This document shows positions 33,961 to 43,860 of a DNA stretch of 64,000 bases, one piece after another (position 1 is the stretch's first letter; the number at the start of each line of letters is the position of its first letter). A program made the translations under genes and the position numbers. The notes beneath the pieces were generated by a model. That model was not told the DNA's origin. It saw nothing but the letters and a program-made list of their open reading frames with translations, and did no database searches. The stretch comes from Adenophora triphylla var. japonica (taxonomy: Eukaryota; Streptophyta; Magnoliopsida; Asterales; Campanulaceae), in the NCBI GenBank assembly GCA_022495995.1, contig JAFEMH010002606.1, positions 124,001 to 188,000 of the forward strand, written 5' to 3'.

Positions 33961-34057
33961 AACTTGGGTCAACTTTGGTTATCCTCAGTTAAGTCCTGGA
34001 TCAGCTTGCAAAGTCTGGAATTTTAAAGGGCAAAATAGGGATTTAACCCCTCAATCC

Positions 34058-34071
34058 TGTCCGCGCGGACA
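34058..34071. promoter_or_regulatory. Single dyad upstream of the T2 antisense gene
   Basis: TGTCCGCGCGGACA, a full version of the LTR dyad, about 150 bp before the candidate ATG at 34,223. Confidence 0.45.
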
Positions 34072-34222
34072 AGGATGAAGGGGAGTCAGGCCCTAAAAAG
34101 GCCGTAGGCTTTTCTCCTTCTTCTTTCACCGTTTTCTTTACAGTTTACGAGAGAGAGAGAGGGAATCCGCCATTGTTGGTCAAAAACCTTCGAAATCCCT
34201 TGATTTTTTTCGATTTGTGAGT

Positions 34223-36426
34223 CATGGAGCAAGGGGAAGGAGCTATTCAAGGTCAAGGACAAACCCCCAATAGCAGAAAGGAGGCTGGATCTTGTGAGGA
34301 TGCGGAGGCATTATTCGCTTTCGCAATCGATGGCGGAGGAATCGTATCCCGATATGTGGCAACACTGGTCTACTGATCCCGATCTTCGCACGATATACTT
34401 TGAATCCCTCTGCTTGTTTTTGTCGATTTTTGTTCGAACTGTCATTGTGCTAAAAAATAGGATTTTAATTTTTGAAAAATTCGAAAGTCTATATTCCTGC
34501 GATTGAAATTCGAAATTAATGATTTGCATGCTTTGTTGAGTATATGGGTAAATTTAAATATGCATTTTGTTTGAAACAAAAATTGGCGATTTGCCACTTT
34601 TGAAATATGAGGTGACGGAAATTTTGCCGGATCCGGGACAGACCTTTGCATGTGGGATTTTTGCAATGAGATGATGTTTTTATGAATGTAAAGAATTATT
34701 CATGCGTGCCATTTTTGTGAAAATAGGATTTTGTGTGAAAAATGTGCGAGAACTTCATGAAATGGGACGAAAATTTGTTTATGTTGACTTCCTATCATTG
34801 ACATGTCTCTTTATGAATGAATGAATGTTAAAGAGTGGTTGTAATTACTGAAATCTCAAAAGTTTTGTCTTTTGTGCAAAAAGTGGGGTTGAGTTCATCA
34901 CATGCCGTTATGCTGTCGAAATTTCTTTCAAGACTTTATGCCTATGATGCTTGTATATGCTTTTACATACAAATGTAATTATTTATTGACATTTTATTCT
35001 TCAATTGCAGGGTGGTGATCGATTCGTACAGGATCAGCTGAATAAGCTGAAGACCCGGGGATCGGTCGAGGCAGTGGTTAGCCTGTGGGACCAGCTTCCG
35101 ATTTTGGGCAGAGGAGGGCTGATGAGTCCGAGGCAGATTGTGATTGAGACGAGGTTGTATGAGTTTGTTGAGTGTCTGAGGAGATTGGTCAAGTTGCTGA
35201 AGAGTAAGGGGTTGACGTTTGCCCTGGCGGAGCATTGGTGGGATGTGACCCACACCCTCCATTTTTTTTGGGGGGAGGCTACAGTCACGCCATCTGACTA
35301 TGCTGCGATTACGGGTCTGTCCTTTAAGGGACGCAGTATCGAGTGGCGGGATGGTTATACTGACCGAGAGTTACAGGATCTTCTTGGTTTTGTCCCCAGT
35401 CTTAAGAAGGGGATGGGGATGGAGTATGCGGTGATCCACGGGAAGATCGTGGAGAGCATAGCGAGATATGAGGGTGGTGATGAGAGGATATCGACTGAGC
35501 AGGTTACCCAGTCTTTTTTGTGGTTTGCTTTCTCGAGTACCCTGTTTGGGCATGCCGAGGGGACGGTGATGTTTGCTTTGTTGAGGACTTTGACTGATGT
35601 AGAGAGAGCCGGAGAGGTGGCTTGGGGGGAGGCTGGGCTAGCGGAGCTTTATTTTGCTCTGGACAGGTATAGCTGGAAGGCTGTGAGTTCTCTCACGTGC
35701 TTCGAGTTCCCACTGGAGGTATAAGCTTCTGCTTTTTTTATTTTTTTTATGCACGTATCATTTCTGTCCGAGCTTAACTGATGTAATCTTTTCCTTTCGC
35801 AGGTGTGGGCTCTGGAGTTCTTTCGCTGCACGATGTGGAAGCAGCCGAAGGAGCACGTCGGGGCATACCCGGCTATGCTTTCCTGGACCAGGCAGGCTAG
35901 GGTGAAGAGGGGTGCTCGGGGACACACGACTCTCAAGTATAAGGAGTGTCGGCCCCTAGTGAGAGTGGAGACAGATGCGGGGATTCATTTCTACCCCTGG
36001 GGTCGCTTTGACGTTGAGCAGCTGAAGGGAGCTGAGAGATGGACGGTGGAGAGGAGGATTTTGAGGGGGCTGTCTTGTGATGTTTATTACTTGGGGGACA
36101 GGGTGACGCGCCAGCATGGCGAGGGCGCGCCTTTGTTGGCACCGATGGAGCCTCCTGTCGATATGTTGAGTCCGACCGAGGGTTCAGAGACTTGGGCTTA
36201 CTACAGGGGTGGCCAGCACTTCTCTGGGTTTGTGACGGATGAGTCATATCCACTATTTATGATGAGGAGGCTGAGGATGCCTCAAGTGCTTGAGAGAGAG
36301 GGGATCCCGGTTGTGCGGCTCCCTCGGTCGGACTTTTCATATGTCCAGGATGGGATCAGGATGAGGGTGCACATTCCCATCCCTGAGAGGACTCCCCGAG
36401 CTTTCCGGCCTCGTCCGGATATGAGG
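34223..36426 (+). CDS. T2 antisense plant mobile domain (PMD) gene with introns, possibly lacking its last exon
   Basis: Antisense to T2 pol. A short first exon may start at ATG 34,223, but its frame closes at 34,373 and a neighbouring frame carries YPDMWQHWSTDPDLRTIYF, so exon 1 is damaged. Exon 2 (35,011-35,718) follows TTCAATTGCAG and encodes LRRLVKLLKSKGLTFALAEHWWD, FFWGEATVTPSDYAAITG and AELYFALDRYSW, the PMD core. Intron GTATAA...TTTCGCAG. Exon 3 (35,803-36,426) has TMWKQPKEHVGAYPAML and RGHTTLKYKECRPLV, then GGTATGCC. Exons 2 and 3 are fully open. The T1 copy has the same intron sites and a further exon that T2 lacks. Confidence 0.7.
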
Positions 36427-36477
36427 GTATGCCTTTCTAGTATTTCTGCCCTTTTTTTATTTTTATTTATTTTTTAA

Positions 36478-36636
36478 GTGCAACCCTGTCTTTTACCTAG
36501 GCCGCCCTTTCGGGTTTTCAACCTAGTTGGGTATTACTCTTTTAGCACTTTTTTTTTTATTTTTAGTGCAACCCTGTCTTTTACCTAGGCCGCCCTTTCG
36601 GGTTTTCAACCTAGTTGGGTATTACTTTTTTGGCAC
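36478..36636 (-). repeat. Two 71-bp hairpin repeats after the T2 integrase stop
   Basis: Units 36,478-36,548 and 36,566-36,636 are almost identical. On the reverse strand each begins GTGC and ends GCAC, with CCC/GGG, CTAGG/CCTAG and an inner CCC-GAAA-GGG hairpin with a GNRA tetraloop. They lie just past the integrase stop and overlap the end of the antisense gene region. T1 has the equivalent pair. Confidence 0.8.
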
Positions 36637-36660
36637 TTTTATTGGGAGATGGCTCAGCGT

Positions 36661-37650
36661 TTATGCGTAGTATCTGCGGAGCTTGTCGCCGTTTACCGGG
36701 TGTAAGAAAGGATTCCCGTCGAGGTCTGCAAGTTGCATGGCTCCTCCGGAGAAGATTTTTTGAACAACGTAAGGTCCGACCCAGACAGGCTCCCATTTTC
36801 CAAGCGGGTTAATGCGGGTTGGAGGCTTCTCTTTCAAAACGAGGTCACCTTCTCTGATGTCCCGGCGTTTTACTTTCTTGTCAAAGGCTCTGGCCATCCT
36901 TCCTTGATAAGCTCGGATATGTTCCATGGCTCTTAATCGATGTTCGTCCAACAAGGCCAATTCGTCATGGCGACTTTGGAGCCATTCAAATTCGTTAACC
37001 TGACTTTCTAGTAGCACACGGAGTGAAGGAATTTCTAGCTCGACTGGGAGCACGGCTTTCGTTCCGTAGGTGAGAGCAAACGGTGTTTCCCCGGTTGCAG
37101 TTCTGACGGATGTTCGGTATCCCCAGAGAGTAAGGTGAAGCTTGTCAGGCCAATCTCTGCCTCGGACGGCCATTTTACGAATGATGTTTTCCAGGGTCTT
37201 GTTTGCTGCTTCGACAGCTCCGTTAGTTTGGGGCCTATAGGGAGATGACTTGTGACGGGTTATTCTGAATTCTGCTACCAGCCTGTCGCATTCCCCTTCA
37301 AAGTGGGATCCATTGTCTGAGATAATTTCGGCTGGCAACCCATATCTGCATATGATGTTCTCTTTGATGAAGGGGGCTACTTTTTTCGAGTTAAGGACCT
37401 TGTAGGATTTAGCTTCAACCCACTTGGTGAAATAGTCTACTGCTACCAGAACAAATTCGTGGCCGTTGCTACCTGATGGTGTGATTTTGCCTATGACATC
37501 AATTCCCCAAGTGACGAAAGGCCAAGGAGTTGTCATGCAGCAGAGCTCGTGTGGAGGCAAGTGGTTGAGGTTTGAGTATCGCTGGCATTTGTCGCAGCTT
37601 CTGACGAACTGGATGCAGTCAGTTTCTATGGAGATCCAAAAATACCCCCA
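36661..37650 (-). CDS. T2 integrase, open from the zinc-binding end to the stop
   Basis: Inserts the cDNA into host DNA. The reverse-strand frame is open from about 37,650 to the TAA/TAG-type stop at 36,661. Zinc-binding CDKCQRYSNLNH is followed by the core triad D (WGIDVIG), D (IISDNGSHFEG) and E (NGAVEAANKTLENII). The C-terminal domain has REGDLVLKEKP, GKWEPVWVGPY and ADLDGNPF. All three catalytic acids are present. A frameshift near 37,650 separates it from the preceding linker, so it is not joined to RT in this copy. Confidence 0.85.
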   Translation of the reverse strand, partial: WGYFWISIETDCIQFVRSCDKCQRYSNLNHLPPHELCCMTTPWPFVTWGIDVIGKITPSGSNGHEFVLVAVDYFTKWVEAKSYKVLNSKKVAPFIKENIICRYGLPAEIISDNGSHFEGECDRLVAEFRITRHKSSPYRPQTNGAVEAANKTLENIIRKMAVRGRDWPDKLHLTLWGYRTSVRTATGETPFALTYGTKAVLPVELEIPSLRVLLESQVNEFEWLQSRHDELALLDEHRLRAMEHIRAYQGRMARAFDKKVKRRDIREGDLVLKEKPPTRINPLGKWEPVWVGPYVVQKIFSGGAMQLADLDGNPFLHPVNGDKLRRYYA

Positions 37651-37906
37651 TTCTTAGTATGATTTGCATTAAAGCCCGAGCATTCATGTGAGGGCCACAG
37701 GTACCACCATGTATTTCTTTCATGAGTTCAGTAGCTTTTTGTTTGCTAATACACCGCAGGAGGGGACCTTGATAACTCTTCTTGTACAGCATATTTCCCA
37801 AAAGAACATAGTGAGAGGCTAGTCATTTCAGGGCTGAGAGGTTTTTTCGCTTTGATTCCTTCTTTATATTCCCCATCTTCATTTTTGAAAGAGGCTTCGC
37901 CGTTCT
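37651..37906 (-). pseudogene. T2 linker between RNase H and integrase, shifted
   Basis: Reverse strand MLYKKSYQGPLLRCISKQK and LMKEIHGGTCGPHMNARALM, the conserved N-terminal integrase segment of Tat elements. Frameshifts near 37,650 and 37,830 detach it from both neighbours. Confidence 0.7.
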
Positions 37907-38572
37907 TCAAATACTTATAAATCTGGGTATACCAGGGATCATTGGCCAGTTCGGTCTCCACTTCGATCTCAAAGCAATAAGCTGGGTTTTCTCTTCTCCC
38001 GACTTTAAATGGTTTGACATACTTTCCTTCGGGTATTCAAAGAGAGAAGCTAGTGTTGCCAGGGCATCTGCGAACCTGTTGCGATCTCTGGGCAAGTAAT
38101 GAAAGCTGATTTCCTTGAACTGAGTAGCTAGCTCTTCCATATAGGAGTGATATTTCTGCAGACCCGGGTCCACTGTCTTCCATTTGTTAGAGACCTGGTT
38201 GATGATGAGGGCAGAGTCACCATACACTTCCAATTCTTTGATGTTTCTTTCAAGAGCGACCTCCAATCCGGCTATGGAAGCTTCATATTCGGCAGCGTTA
38301 TTGGTAACCTCGAAGTTCAATTTTATTTCTATGGGGGTATGCTCGTCGGTAGGATCGACCAGAAGCATTCCTATTCCGTTTTCCCTTTTGTTTGACGCCC
38401 CGTCAAAGAAGAGCTGCCAATGATTTTCTCCTTCTAGGGCAAAAATTCCGTCATCAGGGAATTGAGGTTCAGGTCCTCGGGATTCATCACTTGGGAAGTC
38501 GGCCAGCTGTTCTGCCATTATTCGCCCTTTCATGGATTTTCTTGTCACGTAAGTGATGACATATTCAGCCAC
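37907..38572 (-). CDS. T2 archaeal-type RNase H
   Basis: Second RNase H typical of Tat. WQLFFDGASNKRENGIGMLL supplies the first Asp, NNAAEYEASIAGLEVAL the Glu, VYGDSALIINQ the next Asp and RNRFADALATLASL the C-terminal helix. It is open over 221 codons. Two nonsense codons upstream (TGA at 38,582-38,584 and TAG at 38,669-38,671) separate it from the RT; both look like single changes from sense codons. A shift in its C-terminal linker precedes the integrase. Confidence 0.82.
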   Translation of the reverse strand: MAEYVITYVTRKSMKGRIMAEQLADFPSDESRGPEPQFPDDGIFALEGENHWQLFFDGASNKRENGIGMLLVDPTDEHTPIEIKLNFEVTNNAAEYEASIAGLEVALERNIKELEVYGDSALIINQVSNKWKTVDPGLQKYHSYMEELATQFKEISFHYLPRDRNRFADALATLASLFEYPKESMSNHLKSGEEKTQLIALRSKWRPNWPMIPGIPRFISI

Positions 38573-38668
38573 AAAGAACGATCACTTTGCCAACCTCATG
38601 GAGATGGAGGGTTTGTCAAACAAATATTTGATGGGGTCCAACTTTGAGACCAGATGTATCGGGTGAGA

Positions 38669-40381
38669 CTACATGTAGTGCTTTAACTTTCCCACTACCC
38701 AGACCAGGTCTGCACAAGTCTTTTCACAAGCAAAATAATTGAGTTCACTCCCTTGAAGCTTTCTGCTCACGAAGTAGATGGCATTTTCAACCTTGGAATC
38801 TTTCTTCTCTTGAGCTAACATAGCCCCAATTGCTGTATCCGTGACAATTAGATATAGCAATAGTGGCTTTTGTTGATGTGGCGGGCAAAGGATCGGGGGA
38901 TTCACAAGATACGCCTTGATCTTTTCAAAAGCGAATTGGCATTCTGGGGACCATTCCGTGTAGGCATTTTTCTTCATCAATTTAAAGATCGGCTCGCAGA
39001 TTGAGGTCAGATGATTTACAAAATGGCTTATGTACTGCAGTCTTCCCATGAAGGATTTTACTTCTTTCAGCGTCCGAGGCGGTTTCATTTCTACTATGGC
39101 CTTGATTTTCTGGGGGTCTGCTTCAATTCCCCGTTCTGTCACCATATACCCTAGCACCTTGCCCCGTCTAACGCCAAAGGTGCATTTGGCTGGATTCAGT
39201 CTCATGCTGTGGTCTCGAAGGCGGCCGAAAAATTTTCTAAGATCAACAAAGTGTTGGCCATCTGATCCTTTGGAATGTATTATCATATCGTCCACACAGA
39301 CCTCAATTTCTTTGTGTATCATGTCATGGAACAAGGCTGTAGCTGCCCTCTGGTAAGTAGCCCCGGCGTTCTTCAGTCCGAAGGGCATAACCGTGTAACA
39401 GTACGTTCCCCATGGGGTTGTGAAAGCTGTCTTGGCTTGGTCCTCTTCTGCCATTTTGATCTGGTTGTAGCCGGCAAAACCATCGACGAAGGATTTAACC
39501 TCATAATTGGTCGTGGTGTCCACCAGCATGTCAATATTTGGTAGGGGAAAATCATCCTTTGGACTAGCCTTGTTCAAATCTATGAAGTCCACACAACATC
39601 GGATCTTCCCATTGGCCTTGGTCACCGTTACTATGTTGGAAAGCCATGTCGGATATCTAATGACCCTGATAAATCCTGCTTTGAGCATCTTTTCTATCTC
39701 TTCTTTCACCTGCAGAGACCATTCGGGCTTAATTCTCCTCAGCTTCTGTTTTACTGGCTTGACTTCTGGGTCGAGCGGTATCCGGTGTTCAACTATGTAA
39801 GGGTCTAGGCCAGGCATTTCCTTATAAGACCATGCAAATACATTCACGAATTCTCTCAGTAGCTCAATCATAGTGTCCTTTTCAATTCCTTCGAAGAAGC
39901 TACCAATCTGCGTCTCTTTAGGCTCTTTCGCAGTTCCTAGATTCACACATGTCAAAACCTCTTCGGCAGCTTGGGCTCGATTTTCCTCTTTCTGAACAAC
40001 TTGCTTAAAGATTTCTTTAATATATTGTTCATTTAATGTTTCTGCTTCTTTATCTAGTGAATCATTATTAACTGTTTTTAGGTTATTAGTTAATTTATCA
40101 TTAGTTAAAGTGGCAATCAGGGGATACTCAGAAAGGTCCATCATCTCATTAAGAACAAAAGGGAATACAGCATTTGCTACAACCTCATAGTCTTCCGGCG
40201 TAAGGCCATCGGATGACTCTAGAGACTCGAACTCGACAATAAGAGACTCGGAGGATTTTACATAGGTTGACACAAGGGGACGGGGGACCAATCCAAGCTT
40301 TGTGATCATTTCTTCCTTGGTTGCGGACGGACCTGAGAGAGTTTCCCAATTCTTCAGTGGCATTGCTGTCGGCGGCATCAT
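38669..40381 (-). CDS. T2 reverse transcriptase plus gypsy RNase H, 570 codons open
   Basis: From the N-terminus: SLIVEFESLESSDGLTPEDY, EEVLTCVNLG, EFVNVFAWSYKEMPGLDP, GFIRVIRYPTWLSNIVTV, VDFIDLNKASPKDDFPLPNID, GYNQIKMAEEDQAKTAF, MPFGLKNAGATYQR, CVDDMIIHSKG, then thumb and gypsy RNase H to GKLKHYM. The catalytic box reads CVDD instead of the usual Y/F-x-D-D (YVDD in T1). The two Asp are kept. The ORF closes at a TAG where sense would continue. The Met start is simply the first in the open frame, since Tat pol is normally part of a polyprotein. Confidence 0.88.
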   Translation of the reverse strand: MMPPTAMPLKNWETLSGPSATKEEMITKLGLVPRPLVSTYVKSSESLIVEFESLESSDGLTPEDYEVVANAVFPFVLNEMMDLSEYPLIATLTNDKLTNNLKTVNNDSLDKEAETLNEQYIKEIFKQVVQKEENRAQAAEEVLTCVNLGTAKEPKETQIGSFFEGIEKDTMIELLREFVNVFAWSYKEMPGLDPYIVEHRIPLDPEVKPVKQKLRRIKPEWSLQVKEEIEKMLKAGFIRVIRYPTWLSNIVTVTKANGKIRCCVDFIDLNKASPKDDFPLPNIDMLVDTTTNYEVKSFVDGFAGYNQIKMAEEDQAKTAFTTPWGTYCYTVMPFGLKNAGATYQRAATALFHDMIHKEIEVCVDDMIIHSKGSDGQHFVDLRKFFGRLRDHSMRLNPAKCTFGVRRGKVLGYMVTERGIEADPQKIKAIVEMKPPRTLKEVKSFMGRLQYISHFVNHLTSICEPIFKLMKKNAYTEWSPECQFAFEKIKAYLVNPPILCPPHQQKPLLLYLIVTDTAIGAMLAQEKKDSKVENAIYFVSRKLQGSELNYFACEKTCADLVWVVGKLKHYM

Positions 40382-40425
40382 GACTCGGGAATCGAATTAT
40401 TTCTGTCCTCCTCTCTCAATCATTG

Positions 40426-40947
40426 CTACCATTTTTTAACTGAACTAAAGTCAATCAGGTCTGGCACCTGGACCTCTTCTCCGAATAATTGCTGCATAAC
40501 AGGACCATCCCAGACGTCTGAAGGGAGTTCTGCAGCTTTAGCTTTTAGCACTGTCAGCTCAAACTCAGCTTTTGGGCCCTCCTGGGCAATCGGGACCACA
40601 GCATTAAGTTTCTCGAACTGCTCTATTAAGCCTGGCACGCCTTTGAAAGTATACTTGCTCTCCATGGTGGTAGTAGCCCCAGGTATCTTGGGTAGATCGA
40701 GAAACATTTTACGGACCGGATTGGCTCTGGTTCCCCTGAACTTGCTGGGGTTATCCTGTAGTTTCAGCCATCCCTCTGTAGGAGTGGGCTCTTTGACTGT
40801 GGCAGTATCCTGCTGTGGAGCGCCTTTTACGAAGTAGTCAGCCAGATCAAGACTAAAAGGGAGAGATTTAGGACCGTCGGCAGGGACCCCTCTTGTGACA
40901 GCTTCTCCCTTCTTCCGAGCAATTTCCTTTTCTTTTGCGATATCCAC
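40426..40947 (-). CDS. T2 linker ORF between protease and RT, function unknown
   Basis: 173 codons: a charged start (AKEKEIARKKGEAV), SLDLADYFVKGAP, WLKLQDNPSKFRGT, then KYTFKGVPGLIEQFEKLNAV and an end ELPSDVWDGPVMQQLF. I know of no domain name. It is an expected spacer of this Tat subgroup lying between protease and RT. The stop at 40,426 and the next Met at 40,381 suggest a nonsense or frame change in the polyprotein. Confidence 0.6.
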   Translation of the reverse strand: MDIAKEKEIARKKGEAVTRGVPADGPKSLPFSLDLADYFVKGAPQQDTATVKEPTPTEGWLKLQDNPSKFRGTRANPVRKMFLDLPKIPGATTTMESKYTFKGVPGLIEQFEKLNAVVPIAQEGPKAEFELTVLKAKAAELPSDVWDGPVMQQLFGEEVQVPDLIDFSSVKKW

Positions 40948-40996
40948 CGAGGTTAGCTCATATCCCAGGCCGTGGCGAGTCTTTTGTCCTTTCGCC

Positions 40997-41824
40997 TCAA
41001 TGAGTCCCTTGCAGACGTTTCCCCATACCTAGGCCGGGCAGGTAGTTCATCTCTCTCATCATCCTCAAGACTGGAGGGATTTTGTCTCGAGTGAATGTCA
41101 GATCCACATTGCAAACTTGGGCTTTAGGAGATTCGACTGTGAAACCTGTCAGCATGAGGTCGTCCTCATCATGTTTGATTTCCAGGATAGGTATTCCACC
41201 CGTATCAGTGCCTTCCAAAGTGACTAGGTCCCCATAAATGGTCGTTAGATCCCCATCTGAGACGAACTTTACACACTGATGAAGGCTCGAAGCGACCCCA
41301 TTGACTTGATGCAGCCAAGGTCTTCCTAACAGAGCGTTAAAGGTGATTGGGATATCAATGACATGGAATTCCACGGGTATCATTTTCTTGCCAAACCATA
41401 GGTTCAAAGTAGCAACCCCAAGTACTGTACGAGATGTTGAGTCATATGCTTTAACTATGAGGGAGGAAGGCTTCAGATCCGTAGACTTAACGCCGAGCAG
41501 ACTCATGATCTTTGCTGGGAGGATGTTCATTCCGGACCCATTGTCAACTAAAACCCGAGGGAGACGCCGTTCATCTAGCTGGACCATGATGAAGAGAGGC
41601 TCATTATGATTGGCTCCGAACTGAGGGAGATCAAGGTCTGTGAAGGTGATTATGTTCGCGTAGTGGATGTTCCCAATCAATTGCACCACGCCATCAGGGT
41701 TAGCATCGATAGGGACCAGTATGCGGGCCAGGCTTTCTTCCAGTTTTAGCTTGTGAGGGTAAGATGAGGTGAGTAAGGACCACAGAGAGATGTTGGCCTG
41801 AGTCTGTTTCAACTGAGTTAGCAC
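40997..41824 (-). CDS. T2 aspartic protease with G-patch-like end
   Basis: Retropepsin that would cut the polyprotein. VLVDNGSGMNILP (about 41,520-41,557) holds the catalytic Asp in a DNGSG context, as in Tat and Athila relatives; NALLGRPWLH marks the flap-side C-terminal motif. Near the end MMREMNYLPGLGMGKRLQG resembles the glycine-rich G-patch at this place in plant Tat elements. 275 codons open. T1 has no recognisable equivalent. Confidence 0.8.
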   Translation of the reverse strand: MLTQLKQTQANISLWSLLTSSYPHKLKLEESLARILVPIDANPDGVVQLIGNIHYANIITFTDLDLPQFGANHNEPLFIMVQLDERRLPRVLVDNGSGMNILPAKIMSLLGVKSTDLKPSSLIVKAYDSTSRTVLGVATLNLWFGKKMIPVEFHVIDIPITFNALLGRPWLHQVNGVASSLHQCVKFVSDGDLTTIYGDLVTLEGTDTGGIPILEIKHDEDDLMLTGFTVESPKAQVCNVDLTFTRDKIPPVLRMMREMNYLPGLGMGKRLQGTH

Positions 41825-42490
41825 GGGATCCTCCTTCTCGGGGTCAGGAGTTTCGGCTGTCTTGGCATAGGGGTTACGGTCCTCCCTAGGTGCTTGATCT
41901 GCTGTCTTCTTATCTGCCTTGGGATTACCCTGGTAGATCTATCCGGATCTGGTCAACAGGTTAACTTCTCCCTCTGGCTTATCTGCTCCCTCTTTACAGG
42001 ATTTTTTCAATGCTGCCAGGGTCAACGGAGGAGCTCATTTGGCAACTGGCCACTGATTCTGACTGATTCTGTTACAAGTATCTCGGAGCTTAGCAATGGT
42101 GAGGGGCTGAGCTTGGGGATATTGAGTTGTACTGGCTCCTACCTGGGCAGCCTTCCGGATTGCCTCCCAAGTTACGGGCTTCTGAGCCTGGGATTGCGTT
42201 ATCGTTCCTTGGATGGCCTAAAGAACTAGGGCGTCTTCCGATTCGTCTTCGTAATCATGGCTTACCTTTCCCATAGTTATCATACAGCAGGAGCTGCTAC
42301 TCCCAGGGCTTGGTGGCTTTTCCTTTTCGTCTCTGGCATTGTACATCAAATCTGGCTCCTTTTTGTAATACTCAGCGCTAGAGATGATTATGGCATTCTG
42401 TGTGGGAGGTGCATCAGTTATCATGCCAGTGTCCAGGACCTCTCTCAGAGCTAAGATGCATTCGGGAAAAGTGACCTCTTCTTTGGTAAT
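41825..42490 (-). pseudogene. T2 gag-like region downstream of the A4 insertion
   Basis: Reverse-strand frame from the A4 junction: ITKEEVTFPECILALREVL, then AEYYKKEPDLMYNARDEKE and an acidic end, stop at 42,218. Shifted frames toward the protease contain QPLTIAKLRDTCNRISQNQ and PEGEVNLLTRSG separated by stops. This continues the ORF at 49,732-50,016 interrupted by A4. No capsid signature. Confidence 0.6.
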
Positions 42491-43843
42491 TGATGGACAA
42501 AAATCCACTGTGTAATAAATTACCGAGCAAGTGTACTCACTACCGGTGTAGCAATATGCACTAGCAGGGGTCGAACCACAGAGACTCGTTGGTTTTAACA
42601 AGTTAATTTAATTAGTGAAAAGTAACCAAGGGGGGGGGGTTTGGTTTTTGATTGATTAAACTAATGATGAAACGCAAATAAATTAAACTAATGATTAAAA
42701 TCACAGATTTAAACAAATAACGAATTCGAATTTTAACAAGGAGATTCACGGATTGGTCATTCACAATACATTCACTTTATGCCATTTTATTTATAAAGCC
42801 ATCAATTTACATTCTAGGGTTCATTCACAAAATCATGAGTTGGGACGGTTTGGTGTGCGAATTGCAACTCAAATATTCTTCTTTTGCTATACTTTCAGTT
42901 ACGTAGGTTTAACAATCAAAGAACTCATGAAGATCGAAGGAAAATAAAAACCTAAACCAATTGATTTCAGTGACGTCCTCAATTAGGTTTAAACAGTAAA
43001 ATAGAAGCCTTGTATCTATGCCCGAGTTACCGTAGCAATGGATACCTAAAAGTTCTAGGGCTAAAGAACCCCTAGAACAAATTAAAATTATTTTACTGTT
43101 CTAGAAAGAAATTGAATTAATAATTAAAACATTATAACATAAAGATCATGTATTGCTACAACCAATCCGCAAACCTAAAGGAAATTAGCTACTCATGCTA
43201 ACACTAAGGATTACAAAAGTTGAAATAAAAAGCATAAACCTGAACCTATGATTGAATGGTGGAAATTATTCAATTCTCCAACTCTCCAATTCCAATGGAA
43301 AACAAAGCATAAAAAAATTGTTCTCTGCAGAAATCTCATTTATCTAGGGAAGAAAGGAGTCCCAAAAAGGAAGGGAGCAACAAATCCTCCTTAAAAAAGG
43401 AAAACTGAATTGCTGGTAACGGGACATGGGCGGTCGCCCAACTGGCCATGGGCGGTCGCCCATGTAAACAGCGGTTTGGGCCTTCAGTAATAATCACACG
43501 TGGGCGGTCGCCCACCTTGCCTTGGGCGGTCGCCCATGAGTGCAGCAACTTCATAACTTGTATGACTTCAGCATGGGCGGTCGCCCACCATTCCCTGGGC
43601 GGTCGCCCACTCCAACAGCGGTTTTAAGGCTTTTCAATTCCAGCTTGGGCGGTCGCCCATAAGGTCCTGGACGGTCGCCCATCACACCAGTGATTTCTCC
43701 AGCTTTCTTGACCATTTTGCTTCACCAACTTTACAAACTCCCTGAACTATCAAAGCACTCAAATATACATTAAATTCTCAAGGAATCGAACAGAAAATAA
43801 GCTTAGGAGCATATCTTTTGGATGGGTAAAACCACATCCATCA
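42491..43843 (-). repeat. A4 3' LTR
   Basis: 1,353 bp matching 48,327-49,676. It contains eight GC dyads (43,427-43,681) and a G-run near 42,632. A TATA-like word on the reverse strand (GATAAATG, 43,337-43,344) lies about 84 bp beyond the last dyad. Confidence 0.95.
43427..43681. promoter_or_regulatory. Dyad array of the A4 3' LTR
   Basis: TGGGCGGTCGCCCA starts at 43,427/43,449, 43,501/43,523, 43,574/43,596 and 43,646/43,668. Spacing is exactly 22 bp within each pair and 72-74 bp between pairs. The last member reads TGGACGGTCGCCCA. The 5' LTR has the same eight at 49,258-49,515. Confidence 0.8.
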
Positions 43844-43860
43844 AATACCCCCAAACTTAC
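43844..43860 (-). other. A4 polypurine tract
   Basis: Reverse strand AAGTTTGGGGGTATT then TGATGGATG, the LTR start. Confidence 0.85.
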
